Source: Prevotella sp. (GTDB lineage: Bacteria; Bacteroidota; Bacteroidia; Bacteroidales; Bacteroidaceae). Taken from it: DNA of 64,000 bases. A program made the position numbers and the translations under genes. Shown here in pieces: positions 26,861 to 35,273 of this stretch. The stretch spans positions 1-64,000 of the forward strand of contig JAFZAH010000051.1 of NCBI GenBank assembly GCA_017548275.1. The letters are read 5' to 3'. Position 1 is the stretch's first letter, and each line of letters opens with the position of its first letter. A model generated the notes under the pieces. The model did no database searches. It had not been told where the DNA came from and was given only the letters and a program-made list of their open reading frames with translations.

Positions 26861-27997
26861 ATGAAAAAAAACATTATCCTTTCAGCCATCTTCCTGATGG
26901 CGCTTGTCATTTCATCGTGTGGAGGCAAGTCCGACACGAACGCAGGTTTCCGCATCAAGCGTGGAACGAACCTCAGCCATTGGCTCTCTCAGTCTGAACA
27001 AAGAGGTGAAGCACGCCGCTTGCACATCCAAGAGGATGATTTCGAGCGTCTCGAGAAACTCGGTTTCGACTTCGTGCGCATTCCCATTGACGAGGTGCAG
27101 TTCTGGGACGAAGACGGAAAACAGTTGCCCGAGGCATGGGGACTGCTGAAAAATGCCCTCGACCTGGCACGCAAACACAATCTCCGCGCCATCGTCGATC
27201 TCCACATCATCCGCTCGCATTATTTCAATGCCGTGAATGAAAGCGACAAGGCGGCTAACACTCTCTTCACTTCAGAGAAATCACAGCAAGACCTCATCAA
27301 CCTATGGTATCAACTCTCCGACTCGCTGAAAAACTACAGCACCGACTGGGTGGCTTACGAGTTCATGAACGAACCCGTGGCAGAAGAACATGAACAGTGG
27401 AATCAACTGGTGGCTAAGGTTCACAAGGCACTCCGTGAGCGTGAGCCAGACCGCACACTCGTCATCGGCTCTAACATGTGGCAGAGTTATGGCACCATGA
27501 AATACCTGAAGGTGCCCGAAGGTGACAAAAACATCATCCTTTCCTTCCACTACTACAACCCGATGATTCTTACTCATTACGGTGCATGGTGGACGCCCAT
27601 CGGCCAGTATAAGGGAAAGGTTCACTATCCCGGCGTTCTCGTTTCACAAGAAGACTTTGAGGCTGCTCCCGATTCTATCAAGAAGGATTTGGAGCCTTAT
27701 ACCAAGGAAGAGTGGAACATCGACAGAATCCGTGCCGACTTCAAAGATGCCATCGAGGCGGCTAAGAAATACGACCTCCAACTGTTCTGCGGCGAGTGGG
27801 GCGTTTATGAGCCCGTTGACCGCGAGTTGGCTTACAGTTGGACAAGAGACATGCTCACCGTCTTCGACGAGTTCAACATCGCATGGACCACATGGTGCTA
27901 CGATGCCGACTTCGGCTTCTGGGACCAACAACGCCATGCCTACAAAGACTATCCCCTCGTCGAACTCCTTATGTCGGGTAAGAAACTCGAGAAGTAA
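26861..27997 (+). CDS. GH5 glycoside hydrolase, lipoprotein
   Basis: This 378-residue lipoprotein has a lipobox with Cys20 (ISSC) after a short signal peptide. The start ATG 26861 is chosen because the frame before it runs through the LuxR gene in another register. The TIM-barrel GH5 domain shows RGTNLSHWLSQSEQRG near 32, the acid/base Glu171 in EFMNEPV and the nucleophile Glu312 in FCGEWGVY. The family acts as endo-beta-1,4-glucanase, mannanase, xyloglucanase or exo-beta-1,3-glucanase. The particular subfamily cannot be assigned here. It may act on the same beta-glucan as the GH31/GH2 genes further on. Confidence 0.85.
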   Translation: MKKNIILSAIFLMALVISSCGGKSDTNAGFRIKRGTNLSHWLSQSEQRGEARRLHIQEDDFERLEKLGFDFVRIPIDEVQFWDEDGKQLPEAWGLLKNALDLARKHNLRAIVDLHIIRSHYFNAVNESDKAANTLFTSEKSQQDLINLWYQLSDSLKNYSTDWVAYEFMNEPVAEEHEQWNQLVAKVHKALREREPDRTLVIGSNMWQSYGTMKYLKVPEGDKNIILSFHYYNPMILTHYGAWWTPIGQYKGKVHYPGVLVSQEDFEAAPDSIKKDLEPYTKEEWNIDRIRADFKDAIEAAKKYDLQLFCGEWGVYEPVDRELAYSWTRDMLTVFDEFNIAWTTWCYDADFGFWDQQRHAYKDYPLVELLMSGKKLEK

Positions 27998-28027
27998 TAA
28001 GCACGCAGTTTAAGTATTAAGTGAAAC

Positions 28028-28064
28028 ATAAGCCAGACGAACAATAAAAGTTCGTCTGGCTTAT
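28028..28064. terminator. 15-bp hairpin between convergent operons
   Basis: The arms 28028-28042 and 28050-28064 pair perfectly over 15 bp (core AGCCAGACGAAC) around a 7-nt A-rich loop. It separates the GH5 gene and the convergent TonB operon, so a bidirectional terminator is likely even without a strong T-run. Confidence 0.7.
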
Positions 28065-28121
28065 ATCATATTGTTTATATTGTCCACTCCAGCCTTTTAT
28101 GGGAGAGACCATGCCCCGATT

Positions 28122-29396
28122 TCAAGGAAATTCATACACTAAATATTGTGCGTTGGGCTCTGTAGGATAGTTAGTGAGTCGCCCGGAGCGTGTTACAAAC
28201 GACAGTATGCCGTTATATAAGCCATTACCGAAGGTGTATTGACCATCGTAGATGTTGATATAATTGATACGGCGGGCATCATAATTGAGAAGACGTTCTA
28301 TGTCGAAGACGGGCATGCCGTCAATGAGTACCAATGTTGGCAAAGAAGTATTGTAGTCAGCCTGCTCATTATGGACAAACAGTTGCGGTACGCCTTTGAT
28401 TTTCTTGTTGCTTACATAGGCCACATATTCAATAAGTACTTCCCTGATAGTGAGAAACTGACGGTACTCGTCAAGATTATAGGTTAGATATGGTTTTGTG
28501 CCCAACACGGTTTCGTCATAGTCCAACGGTATTCCTTCTTCTGCCGTGTCATCAGCGTGGTCGCCCATCCGAGGCTCACGTTTGACGGGTGCGATGGCTA
28601 TCTGATGCCGCTGCATGTCAATGGAGCGGGCTTCCACCTCGCTGCGATTGTAATGGAATACGAGATGCGGGAGTCTTTTCGGGAGCAAATTGGCAAAAGG
28701 ACTTCTCATCTCGACAGGCAGACTGACGCCTGTGGATGACCTGGCAGAAAGCACCAATGGCCGCTTGCCATGAATGCCATAGGTGTAGAAGATTGCAGTG
28801 GAGTCATTGACCATCTTTCCCTCAAAATAATGAATCTGCTTCCCTACTATACTTAGCGAAGGGGTAATCTGACTGCCATGATAAGTGTTGCCATCATAGA
28901 CATTCTTAACACGTGCCTTGATGATGTGGCCTTCCGTCTCACACACATCGACATCTTTCTGGCTAACTAAATCCGCAAAGGAAAAACGCGTCTCGCGACC
29001 TGTCAGCGAATAACTCAACGAGTCGGGATGCGTGATCTTCACCCACTCGATATCGTCGTCCGCACTCTTTCGAAGAGGATTCACAACAGCGATAAGCCGG
29101 TGGGCCACATTGGCGTCGCAGCGAGTATAGACTGACAATACATAGAACCCGCTATGGAGGTGGGAAGGCAGTTCGATAATGCCGGTTCCTTCTCCCCCTT
29201 TCAGACCTACCACGACACCGGCCGCCAATCCGTGTGTGTCACAAAGTTCAGCGTATGCTATTAAGGCATTGTCGGCAGTCACGCTGACTTTCATCGTTTC
29301 ACCGGCAAGATACCATGTCCGGTCAGTCTCTATATTCGCGGCAAAACTGCTCAGGGCGAGCGACATCGCCGCTATCAGTGAAAATACTTTATTCAT
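28122..29396 (-). CDS. Secreted protein with macroglobulin-like and plug-like domains
   Basis: This 424-residue exported protein has a signal peptide (1-19, ending SSFA). The N-terminal part (about 20-110) reads like an alpha-2-macroglobulin MG2 domain: TDRTWYLAGETMKVSVTADN and SGFYVLSVYTR. The C-terminal part (about 350-424) resembles a TonB-receptor plug: PTLVLIDGMPVFDIERL and NGLYNGILSFVTRSG. No barrel follows. It is third in an operon after a TonB receptor and a DUF4249 lipoprotein; the gap to the latter is 1 nt. It may bind a partner of the receptor, but the function is unknown. Confidence 0.75.
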   Translation of the reverse strand: MNKVFSLIAAMSLALSSFAANIETDRTWYLAGETMKVSVTADNALIAYAELCDTHGLAAGVVVGLKGGEGTGIIELPSHLHSGFYVLSVYTRCDANVAHRLIAVVNPLRKSADDDIEWVKITHPDSLSYSLTGRETRFSFADLVSQKDVDVCETEGHIIKARVKNVYDGNTYHGSQITPSLSIVGKQIHYFEGKMVNDSTAIFYTYGIHGKRPLVLSARSSTGVSLPVEMRSPFANLLPKRLPHLVFHYNRSEVEARSIDMQRHQIAIAPVKREPRMGDHADDTAEEGIPLDYDETVLGTKPYLTYNLDEYRQFLTIREVLIEYVAYVSNKKIKGVPQLFVHNEQADYNTSLPTLVLIDGMPVFDIERLLNYDARRINYINIYDGQYTFGNGLYNGILSFVTRSGRLTNYPTEPNAQYLVYEFP

Positions 29397-29397
29397 C

Positions 29398-30585
29398 TTA
29401 ATAACTTACATTTTCTTCCAATGACCAAAAATCAGGTTCTTCAGCAACCGCACCAAATAATCTGACATCGAGTTGAAAATCGTATGCCCATGCCGTTTGC
29501 AACTTACCCTGAGGCCGATCTCGCTCATCTTTCCATACGCACAAATACATGCCACGTTCTACCATTTGACAGCATTTCCCTTCGTCGCAGTCTTCGAACC
29601 ATAAACGGGCGTCTTTTTTTATAGGACGGTTGACGGAGTAATCCATAGCATTGATGAAAAATCTGTACCCGCTCGTGTTCAGCGCGCATCCCACAAATCC
29701 TATCACACGCTTTTTTGACGTGAGGCAATGGATATTGGTAGGGAGTGCTGACGGTAACGGCGTAAACAGACCGCCCATTTCCGAGTTTGCTTGGCGACGT
29801 GCAAGTTCATACTCGTACTCTGCCTTTGTAATGGAACGTTGATGCACAAGACCACTATATCTGTAATAAACACGCTCATCGCCACGGTCAATATCATATA
29901 GTTTGACACTTCGGATGTGCTGTCCTTCGTAATTTTGGCTTGCGCTTACCATATCTGCCGTTCCAATCGCATTCTTCCATCCACGAGTAGGAAACTGGTT
30001 GGGGTCATAAACCGGTGCCATTTTTCCTGTGTCGAAATAGATGTCGGTAGTGTAGTCGGGACGCACCTCCCATGTCTCTTCATATGTCCAAGAATAGTAA
30101 TTCACCTTATCAGGGGCAAAAGGAGCATCAGGTGTGATGTACAAGTCGAAATTACTTTCAGGAGTCTCCTGCACCACGCTCACATCCGCTATCTTCTCAG
30201 TAGGAAGAGGTTTTAATGGCTCAGATTCATAAACCTCGCCATCTGTCTCGATATGTAGATAATATTCCACTTCAGGAGAGAGGTCGCCAATCTGGCAGGA
30301 GTAATATCCGTCGTTTTCCTGCGCCAAAAATTCAGAGCCGTCACTTCCGCGTACGGATACCCTTGCACCCGTTACCATCTGGGGGGTATTTGCAGAGTTG
30401 ATGGCCTGCGTACGCGACAGGTAGAACTTGTTCAATTGGGATGAACATATCGTGCCCTCAACAACAAGCAGGTTGGTATCGTTTGCAGAAATGTCTGCTT
30501 CGTATTCGTCAATGCAGCCCGACAGAGTAAAAACGCTTAACATCAGGCAAAGCACAAAATATAGCGATTTTATCAATTTCATCAT
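29398..30585 (-). CDS. DUF4249 lipoprotein
   Basis: This 395-residue lipoprotein has a lipobox LSGC with Cys24. The N-terminal Ig-like part (LLVVEGTICSSQLNKFYLSR) and the remaining length match DUF4249 proteins, which are usually encoded next to TonB-dependent receptors in Bacteroidetes. The gap to the receptor gene upstream is 3 nt, and to the MG2-like gene downstream 1 nt, so all three are cotranscribed. DUF4249 proteins are thought to be surface partners of the receptor; the ligand is not known. It is not a SusD homologue, since I see no TPR-like helical fold. Confidence 0.85.
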   Translation of the reverse strand: MMKLIKSLYFVLCLMLSVFTLSGCIDEYEADISANDTNLLVVEGTICSSQLNKFYLSRTQAINSANTPQMVTGARVSVRGSDGSEFLAQENDGYYSCQIGDLSPEVEYYLHIETDGEVYESEPLKPLPTEKIADVSVVQETPESNFDLYITPDAPFAPDKVNYYSWTYEETWEVRPDYTTDIYFDTGKMAPVYDPNQFPTRGWKNAIGTADMVSASQNYEGQHIRSVKLYDIDRGDERVYYRYSGLVHQRSITKAEYEYELARRQANSEMGGLFTPLPSALPTNIHCLTSKKRVIGFVGCALNTSGYRFFINAMDYSVNRPIKKDARLWFEDCDEGKCCQMVERGMYLCVWKDERDRPQGKLQTAWAYDFQLDVRLFGAVAEEPDFWSLEENVSY

Positions 30586-30588
30586 ATT

Positions 30589-33582
30589 TTAGTTGAACCG
30601 TATATTAAGTGAGACATAAGGAATGGCGGTGCCAAATACTGATAACTTATAACCTTTTACTCTTCCGTTTTCGGAAACATAGTAAATTGAATAGGCATTT
30701 CTGCGCGCCAGGGCATTATACACACCAATGGAGAACGACGTGTGAAGAAAACTTGTAAGTTTATGAGTCGGTTCTATATTAAACGCAAGGTCTAAACGCA
30801 TATAGTCCGGTATGCGGTAGGTGTTGCGGTCTGTATAGTATGGCGTGTATTCCTGATGATAAGTGTCGTAATACTTGCCCGCAGGCAAAGTAATCGGACG
30901 GCCTGTGGCATAGTTGAAATTGCTCGAAAGACTGTATCTCTCGGTAAACTTAAAGTTGAGCACTGCTTTCACCTCATGTGGCCTGTCGTATTCTGAGGGG
31001 TACCAATCGCCATCGTTCACGGGCATGGTCACATTTTTGCCGTATTGACGGAGCAGAGAACGTGAGAATGTATAACTCAACCATCCGTTCAATTTACCGA
31101 TAGGCTTCTTTGCCTGTAGTTCTATGCCATAGGCTTGACCTTTGGTGGAGATGACGTCGGTTTCTAGGTGGGGGTTCATCAGCAGAACGGCAGAACTGCG
31201 ATAATTGAGATAATCGCTGATATGTTTGTAGTATACCTCTGCAGAGAACTCATATTCTTTGTCGGTGGTCTCATGGTAGATGCCGGCTGCGACCTGCCAG
31301 CCCGTCTGGGGCTTGATGTTGAGGTCGGAGAGTTTCCAGATGTCAGTAGGCGACATGATGGCTGTATTCGATACCTTATGAATATACTGGCTCATCGTGT
31401 TGAAACCTGCCTTCAGAGAAAGGTTTTCCTGTAGGGCATATCGGGCAGAAAAGCGGAACTCAGGAGCATGATAGGTCTTGATGACACCTGTTTCATGACG
31501 TGTCTCCAACAATGTTTCCTCAGATGGGAGTCCATCGTCAGAATAATAATTCACGTCACGAGGACCAAGCGCATTGAACAAGGAATAACGTATACCGGCA
31601 GAAACAGACAACTTTTCTGTAAGCGAACGCTCATAGTCAATGTATGCGGCACTCTCCAAGGCTTTTTCTCTCTGAAGTTGATTGGTCTTGATGAGCGATT
31701 TCTCACCGACCGGCTCATATTTACCTGCCTGCACATCGTAATGCTGTACGGAGAGGCCATAAGTGAGTACCTGATTGTCAAAAAGACGATGACGTATATG
31801 CAGTTTACCCCATAACTGGTCAATGCCGAAACTCAATCGGGCTGCCATGGAAGGTGTGTTCCTGTCCTCATTGAAATAGTCATAATGGTCAAGTCCGGCA
31901 GAAAATGTTGCTGTCATTCTTTCATTCAGGATAGAGCGCCACTCCGCTGAGATGTTTCGGTTCTGATAGCCATAATTGTCTTCAGAACTGAAAGAGAACT
32001 TATCGTTACTCCAATAACCGTATAACTTCAGGCGATGCATGTCATTGAACTTCCATGTCAGTACGCCACCGAAATCATAGAAGTTCGCTGTGCCGTTCTT
32101 GTAGCCGCTTTTCTCGGGCAATTTCTTGAGTATCCAGTCGCTGTAAGTCGTACGGCCGTTCAACAGCAGCGACACATGTTCCTTGACTATCGGTATCTCA
32201 ATATTCGCCTTACTGGTAAGCGCGCCAATACTAGCCGAACCTGTAAGTTTCTGCATGTTAGCCTCCTTTGAGGTCACTTTCAACACACTGCTGATTCTGC
32301 CTCCATACTCTACGGGAATACTTGACTTGAACAACTCCACATCCTCTACCGCATCAGAATTGAATGATGTGAACAAACCGAACAGGTGTGACGGATTATA
32401 TACCGTACCTCCGTTGAAAAGTATCAGATTCTGGTCGGTTGAACCTCCTCGTACATTATATCCGCTGGAGGCCTCTCCAACGGTGGTGACACCCGGCATG
32501 GTGAGCACTATCTTCATAATATCCGACTCGCCAAAGGCTGATGGGATGTTCTTCAATATCTGGGGTTTGAACTTCTCAGAACCTATCATTATGTTTTTCA
32601 CCGCCGACTGACGACCGCCGACAACAACTATCTCGGCAAGTTCCTGGACGCCGTCAACGCTTGCCCTTGCCTTCTTCACACCAGGCACGATATAGACTCT
32701 TGTCGTTGTTGAAGCGTCTGCCAAGGCAATTGTGTCACTGTCAAGAACAGGTATGCCGGAAACAATCGTTTTGTCGTCAATGGTTGCGGCAGAGACTGCT
32801 GGCACCACCGGAAGGCTTTCTTCTGCTTCTGGTTCACGGTTGGCTGCCGCGGACAGGAGATACGGGTCATGTGTCGGAGAACCAGAAATGCTTTCTGCAA
32901 GTTTCACAAGGTTTTCTTCACGTTTGCTTCTTGAGAAAGATAGACGGTTCTTCTTCGCAAACTGCTTGATCTGTTTCTTCTGTTCGGGAAAGAGTTTGGC
33001 TACATCCGACGCACGTTTCACGTGATGCTTTTCTCCGTCAGGAGTTATGAGCGTATAATTCTCTTTGGTGACGAGAATCTTTTTAACTTTATTCCCTCCA
33101 TAAGAGTTGTCTCCGCTATAAACCTTCCACACACTATGATAAAGACGAATGCCATTGGTGCTTCCGTCACAAAGCAGAGACGTATAACGTGATTCGTCCT
33201 CAGGGTCATGCACAAAAAGGTGTCCATCCATTTCAAACCAGTCAATGTGTTCTTGCTCTGGCAGACAAAGAGCACTCCCAGTAGGAGAAAGAACAATGAC
33301 TCTTTGCTCCAATTGGTCAAAACGGAGATTGACATGGTCATAGACCACACCATAATAACTGATGCGACCTGGATACATGTCTGTATTGCCCTTATAATAT
33401 GGGACATCATGCCACAACGTTTTTTTGTACTGCGGCTCAACAGGTCCCACATACAAACGGGCAAAGTCAGAAGCAGAGGGGAAATACTCCTGAGCACTGA
33501 CATGCTGCACGATGACCATCATACAGACAAATACCAATAAATACTTTAGTAATTCTTTATAGTCACTCGCTTTTCTTTTCAT
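30589..33582 (-). CDS. TonB-dependent receptor with unusual N-terminal region
   Basis: This is a 997-residue outer-membrane receptor from ATG 33582 (a longer frame to 33660 adds 26 residues before the signal peptide). After the signal peptide (to about residue 31, VSAQ) come about 270 residues not typical of receptors, including PGRISYYGVVYDHVNLRF and RVIVLSPTG. The plug follows (about 300-410, IPSAFGESDIMKIVLTMPGV, NVRGGSTDQNLILFNGG), then the barrel to a final aromatic residue. The DUF4249 neighbour marks it as that class rather than SusC. The substrate is unknown. A promoter-like TATATTTG lies at 33658-33665 on the minus strand. Confidence 0.85.
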   Translation of the reverse strand: MKRKASDYKELLKYLLVFVCMMVIVQHVSAQEYFPSASDFARLYVGPVEPQYKKTLWHDVPYYKGNTDMYPGRISYYGVVYDHVNLRFDQLEQRVIVLSPTGSALCLPEQEHIDWFEMDGHLFVHDPEDESRYTSLLCDGSTNGIRLYHSVWKVYSGDNSYGGNKVKKILVTKENYTLITPDGEKHHVKRASDVAKLFPEQKKQIKQFAKKNRLSFSRSKREENLVKLAESISGSPTHDPYLLSAAANREPEAEESLPVVPAVSAATIDDKTIVSGIPVLDSDTIALADASTTTRVYIVPGVKKARASVDGVQELAEIVVVGGRQSAVKNIMIGSEKFKPQILKNIPSAFGESDIMKIVLTMPGVTTVGEASSGYNVRGGSTDQNLILFNGGTVYNPSHLFGLFTSFNSDAVEDVELFKSSIPVEYGGRISSVLKVTSKEANMQKLTGSASIGALTSKANIEIPIVKEHVSLLLNGRTTYSDWILKKLPEKSGYKNGTANFYDFGGVLTWKFNDMHRLKLYGYWSNDKFSFSSEDNYGYQNRNISAEWRSILNERMTATFSAGLDHYDYFNEDRNTPSMAARLSFGIDQLWGKLHIRHRLFDNQVLTYGLSVQHYDVQAGKYEPVGEKSLIKTNQLQREKALESAAYIDYERSLTEKLSVSAGIRYSLFNALGPRDVNYYSDDGLPSEETLLETRHETGVIKTYHAPEFRFSARYALQENLSLKAGFNTMSQYIHKVSNTAIMSPTDIWKLSDLNIKPQTGWQVAAGIYHETTDKEYEFSAEVYYKHISDYLNYRSSAVLLMNPHLETDVISTKGQAYGIELQAKKPIGKLNGWLSYTFSRSLLRQYGKNVTMPVNDGDWYPSEYDRPHEVKAVLNFKFTERYSLSSNFNYATGRPITLPAGKYYDTYHQEYTPYYTDRNTYRIPDYMRLDLAFNIEPTHKLTSFLHTSFSIGVYNALARRNAYSIYYVSENGRVKGYKLSVFGTAIPYVSLNIRFN

Positions 33583-33657
33583 AAGCGTTTTATTTGTCTT
33601 ACTAATAAATAACCACAAAAGGGGTGATGCTACAATGTTATTGCAGTTATTTTTGTG

Positions 33658-33665
33658 CAAATATA
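33658..33665 (-). promoter_or_regulatory. -7 element for the TonB-receptor operon
   Basis: Minus-strand TATATTTG matches TAnnTTTG and lies 76 bp upstream of the start at 33582. No TTTG at the -33 distance is visible. Confidence 0.45.
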
Positions 33666-33820
33666 CAAATATTTTGTCAAAAAAAATGAAACATGAAAGG
33701 GTTTAACGTTTATTTGTTGTTGTTATTATAACGGCCCGACTTCACCAACCGGCTAAATCCGCTGAGCCGAAAAACAGCCAAACCACCATATGGGTTGATG
33801 GGATAATAATCTTTTGACAC

Positions 33821-33853
33821 AAAAAAACCGAAGTTGTTTCACAACAACCTCGG
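33821..33853 (-). terminator. Intrinsic terminator on the minus strand in the LacI-receptor gap
   Basis: On the minus strand CCGAGGTTGTT pairs with AACAACTTCGG across a GTGA (GNRA) tetraloop, an 11-bp stem with one G-U pair, followed by seven T. This is a canonical intrinsic terminator, but no minus-strand gene ends here. It may end a small RNA or attenuate a leader of the receptor operon. Confidence 0.75.
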
Positions 33854-33919
33854 CATAGAATTTCTAACTAACTTATTATCAACTATTCATTACTCATTCA
33901 TGTTTCGGCTGCAAAAGTA
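33826..33919 (-). ncRNA. Candidate small RNA or attenuated leader
   Basis: A minus-strand -7 element TACTTTTG (33912-33919) is followed by about 85 bp and then the intrinsic terminator at 33821-33853. This would give a short transcript without a real open reading frame. It lies upstream of the TonB-receptor operon, so it may be either an independent small RNA or an attenuated 5' leader. The start site is inferred. Confidence 0.35.
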
Positions 33920-33975
33920 CATACAATTTCAGTATCTACCTAATAATTGTGCAATTTTTGTGAGAAAAAAAACGT

Positions 33976-34012
33976 AAACGTTTGCGGATTTGATCGATTT
34001 TGACTATTTTTG
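33976..34012 (+). promoter_or_regulatory. LacI-gene promoter with overlapping operator palindrome
   Basis: TTTG (33981-33984), a 20-bp spacer and TATTTTTG (34005-34012) match the consensus exactly. AAACGTTT (33976-33983), with a CG centre as in LacI-family operators, overlaps the -33 element, which suggests autoregulation. The predicted start near 34019 lies before ATG 34032 and after the alternative start at 33990. Confidence 0.7.
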
Positions 34013-34031
34013 TCCCAAATTATCGCTATTC

Positions 34032-35054
34032 ATGAAAAAACGACGCACTTCATTAAAAGATTTGGCGGAAGAGTTGGGCGTTTCCATCGCTACCGTTTCA
34101 AGGGCTTTGCGCAATAGCCACGAGGTGGGCGAGGAATTGCGCGAGAAAGTTAAAGCGCTTGCGAAAGAGCGTAATTACAGACCAAACCCTTTTGCGCAGA
34201 GTTTGCGCAAGGAGGCCCCGAAGATGATAGGTGTCGTCGTGCCAAATCTTGTCACTCATTATTTTGCCGGGGTGCTCGATGGTATCGAGGATTATGCTCG
34301 GAGCAAGGGATATTCTGTGTTCTCATCCAATAGTCATGAGGATCATACACGCGAGGAACAGGCCATCGATACGTTCATCTCGCTCCACGTAGAGGGCATC
34401 ATTGCTTGTCTGGCGCAAGACACGACTGATTATGCTCATTTTCGTGAGATTCATGAGATGGGTATTCCGCTGGTGTTCTTTGCAAGGACCTGTTTGCCCG
34501 AATTGTTCTCGCAAGTCGTCGCAAACGGCGATGAGGCAGCCCAAATGGCCACACAGCATCTCATTGAGACCGGCAGCAGGCGTATTGCCTTTATTGGAGG
34601 CCCCAACCACCTCGATATGGTGAGACGGCGCAAACACGGATATCTCGAGGCATTGCGCGACAACCGTATTCCCATCGAGCGTGAATTGGTCATGTGTGGG
34701 AAAATTGATTTTGATGAGGCGCGCGAGGCTGCGCTGAAACTGTTGAAGTCTGACAATCCCCCTGACGCCATCCTCGCATTCAATGACATTTTCACTTATG
34801 CCGCATTCGAAGCCATCAACTCGCTGAATTTGCGCATACCGCAGGATGTGGCGCTCATCGGGTTCACTGATGGGGATGCGGCGGAGTTCGTCTCGCCAAA
34901 AATCTCCGCCATCATGGATCAGGCCTATGAGCAGGGCGCAAAAGCATGCGAATTGCTTCTCCGTACCATTAATGGTGACAACCGCATCTACCGCGAAGTC
35001 GTTCCCATGATTCTCAAAATACGCGAAAGCAGCGACAAAGGAAAGAAAGGGTAG
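34032..35054 (+). CDS. LacI-family transcriptional regulator
   Basis: This 340-residue regulator has the N-terminal helix-turn-helix TSLKDLAEELGVSIATVSRA at residues 5-24, then ALRNSHEVGEELREKV as hinge entry. A periplasmic-binding-type effector domain follows, with IGVVVPNLVTHYFAGVLDGI near 62, AFIGGP near 180 and a Pro/Asp-rich DVALIGFTDGD near 270. ATG 34032 is chosen because the promoter's start site lies at about 34019; an upstream in-frame ATG at 33990 would precede it. The effector is probably a sugar. It stands beside GH31 and GH2 genes and is the likely local carbohydrate regulator. Confidence 0.93.
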   Translation: MKKRRTSLKDLAEELGVSIATVSRALRNSHEVGEELREKVKALAKERNYRPNPFAQSLRKEAPKMIGVVVPNLVTHYFAGVLDGIEDYARSKGYSVFSSNSHEDHTREEQAIDTFISLHVEGIIACLAQDTTDYAHFREIHEMGIPLVFFARTCLPELFSQVVANGDEAAQMATQHLIETGSRRIAFIGGPNHLDMVRRRKHGYLEALRDNRIPIERELVMCGKIDFDEAREAALKLLKSDNPPDAILAFNDIFTYAAFEAINSLNLRIPQDVALIGFTDGDAAEFVSPKISAIMDQAYEQGAKACELLLRTINGDNRIYREVVPMILKIRESSDKGKKG

Positions 35055-35134
35055 GAGTGGGATTAGGGAGTGGTGGTTCCCATTGTCCCGGATTGCCCGG
35101 AAAGATGCGAAAAAAACAAAAAAAGTGGTATTTT

Positions 35135-35166
35135 TTTGGTTTTGTTAGATAGATGGTTTATTTTTG
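35135..35166 (+). promoter_or_regulatory. Bacteroidetes promoter for the beta-helix protein
   Basis: TTTG (35135-35138), a 20-bp spacer and TATTTTTG (35159-35166) fit the consensus. A leader of about 100 nt runs to ATG 35274. Confidence 0.7.
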
Positions 35167-35273
35167 CAGCGATTTTTTTAAACCGTTTTTCTCCAATGAT
35201 ATCGTATGCCCCTATCTCTATGGGGGTGATGATGGAGATTCTCGAACAAACGCAAACATAAACCTCAACGCTT

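Larger units (their letters stand above)
33583..34031. promoter_or_regulatory. Divergent region with terminator hairpin and LacI operator
   Basis: This 449-bp gap holds several signals: a minus-strand -7 element at 33658-33665, an AACGTT palindrome near 33704, a minus-strand terminator at 33821-33853 with a -7 element upstream at 33912-33919, and a LacI-like palindrome overlapping the plus-strand promoter of the LacI gene. No protein gene is seen. Confidence 0.6.

Noticed and set aside
30589-33582. SusC-type receptor
   Set aside because: There is no SusD-like partner; the neighbour is a DUF4249 lipoprotein and the N-terminal domain is not of SusC form.
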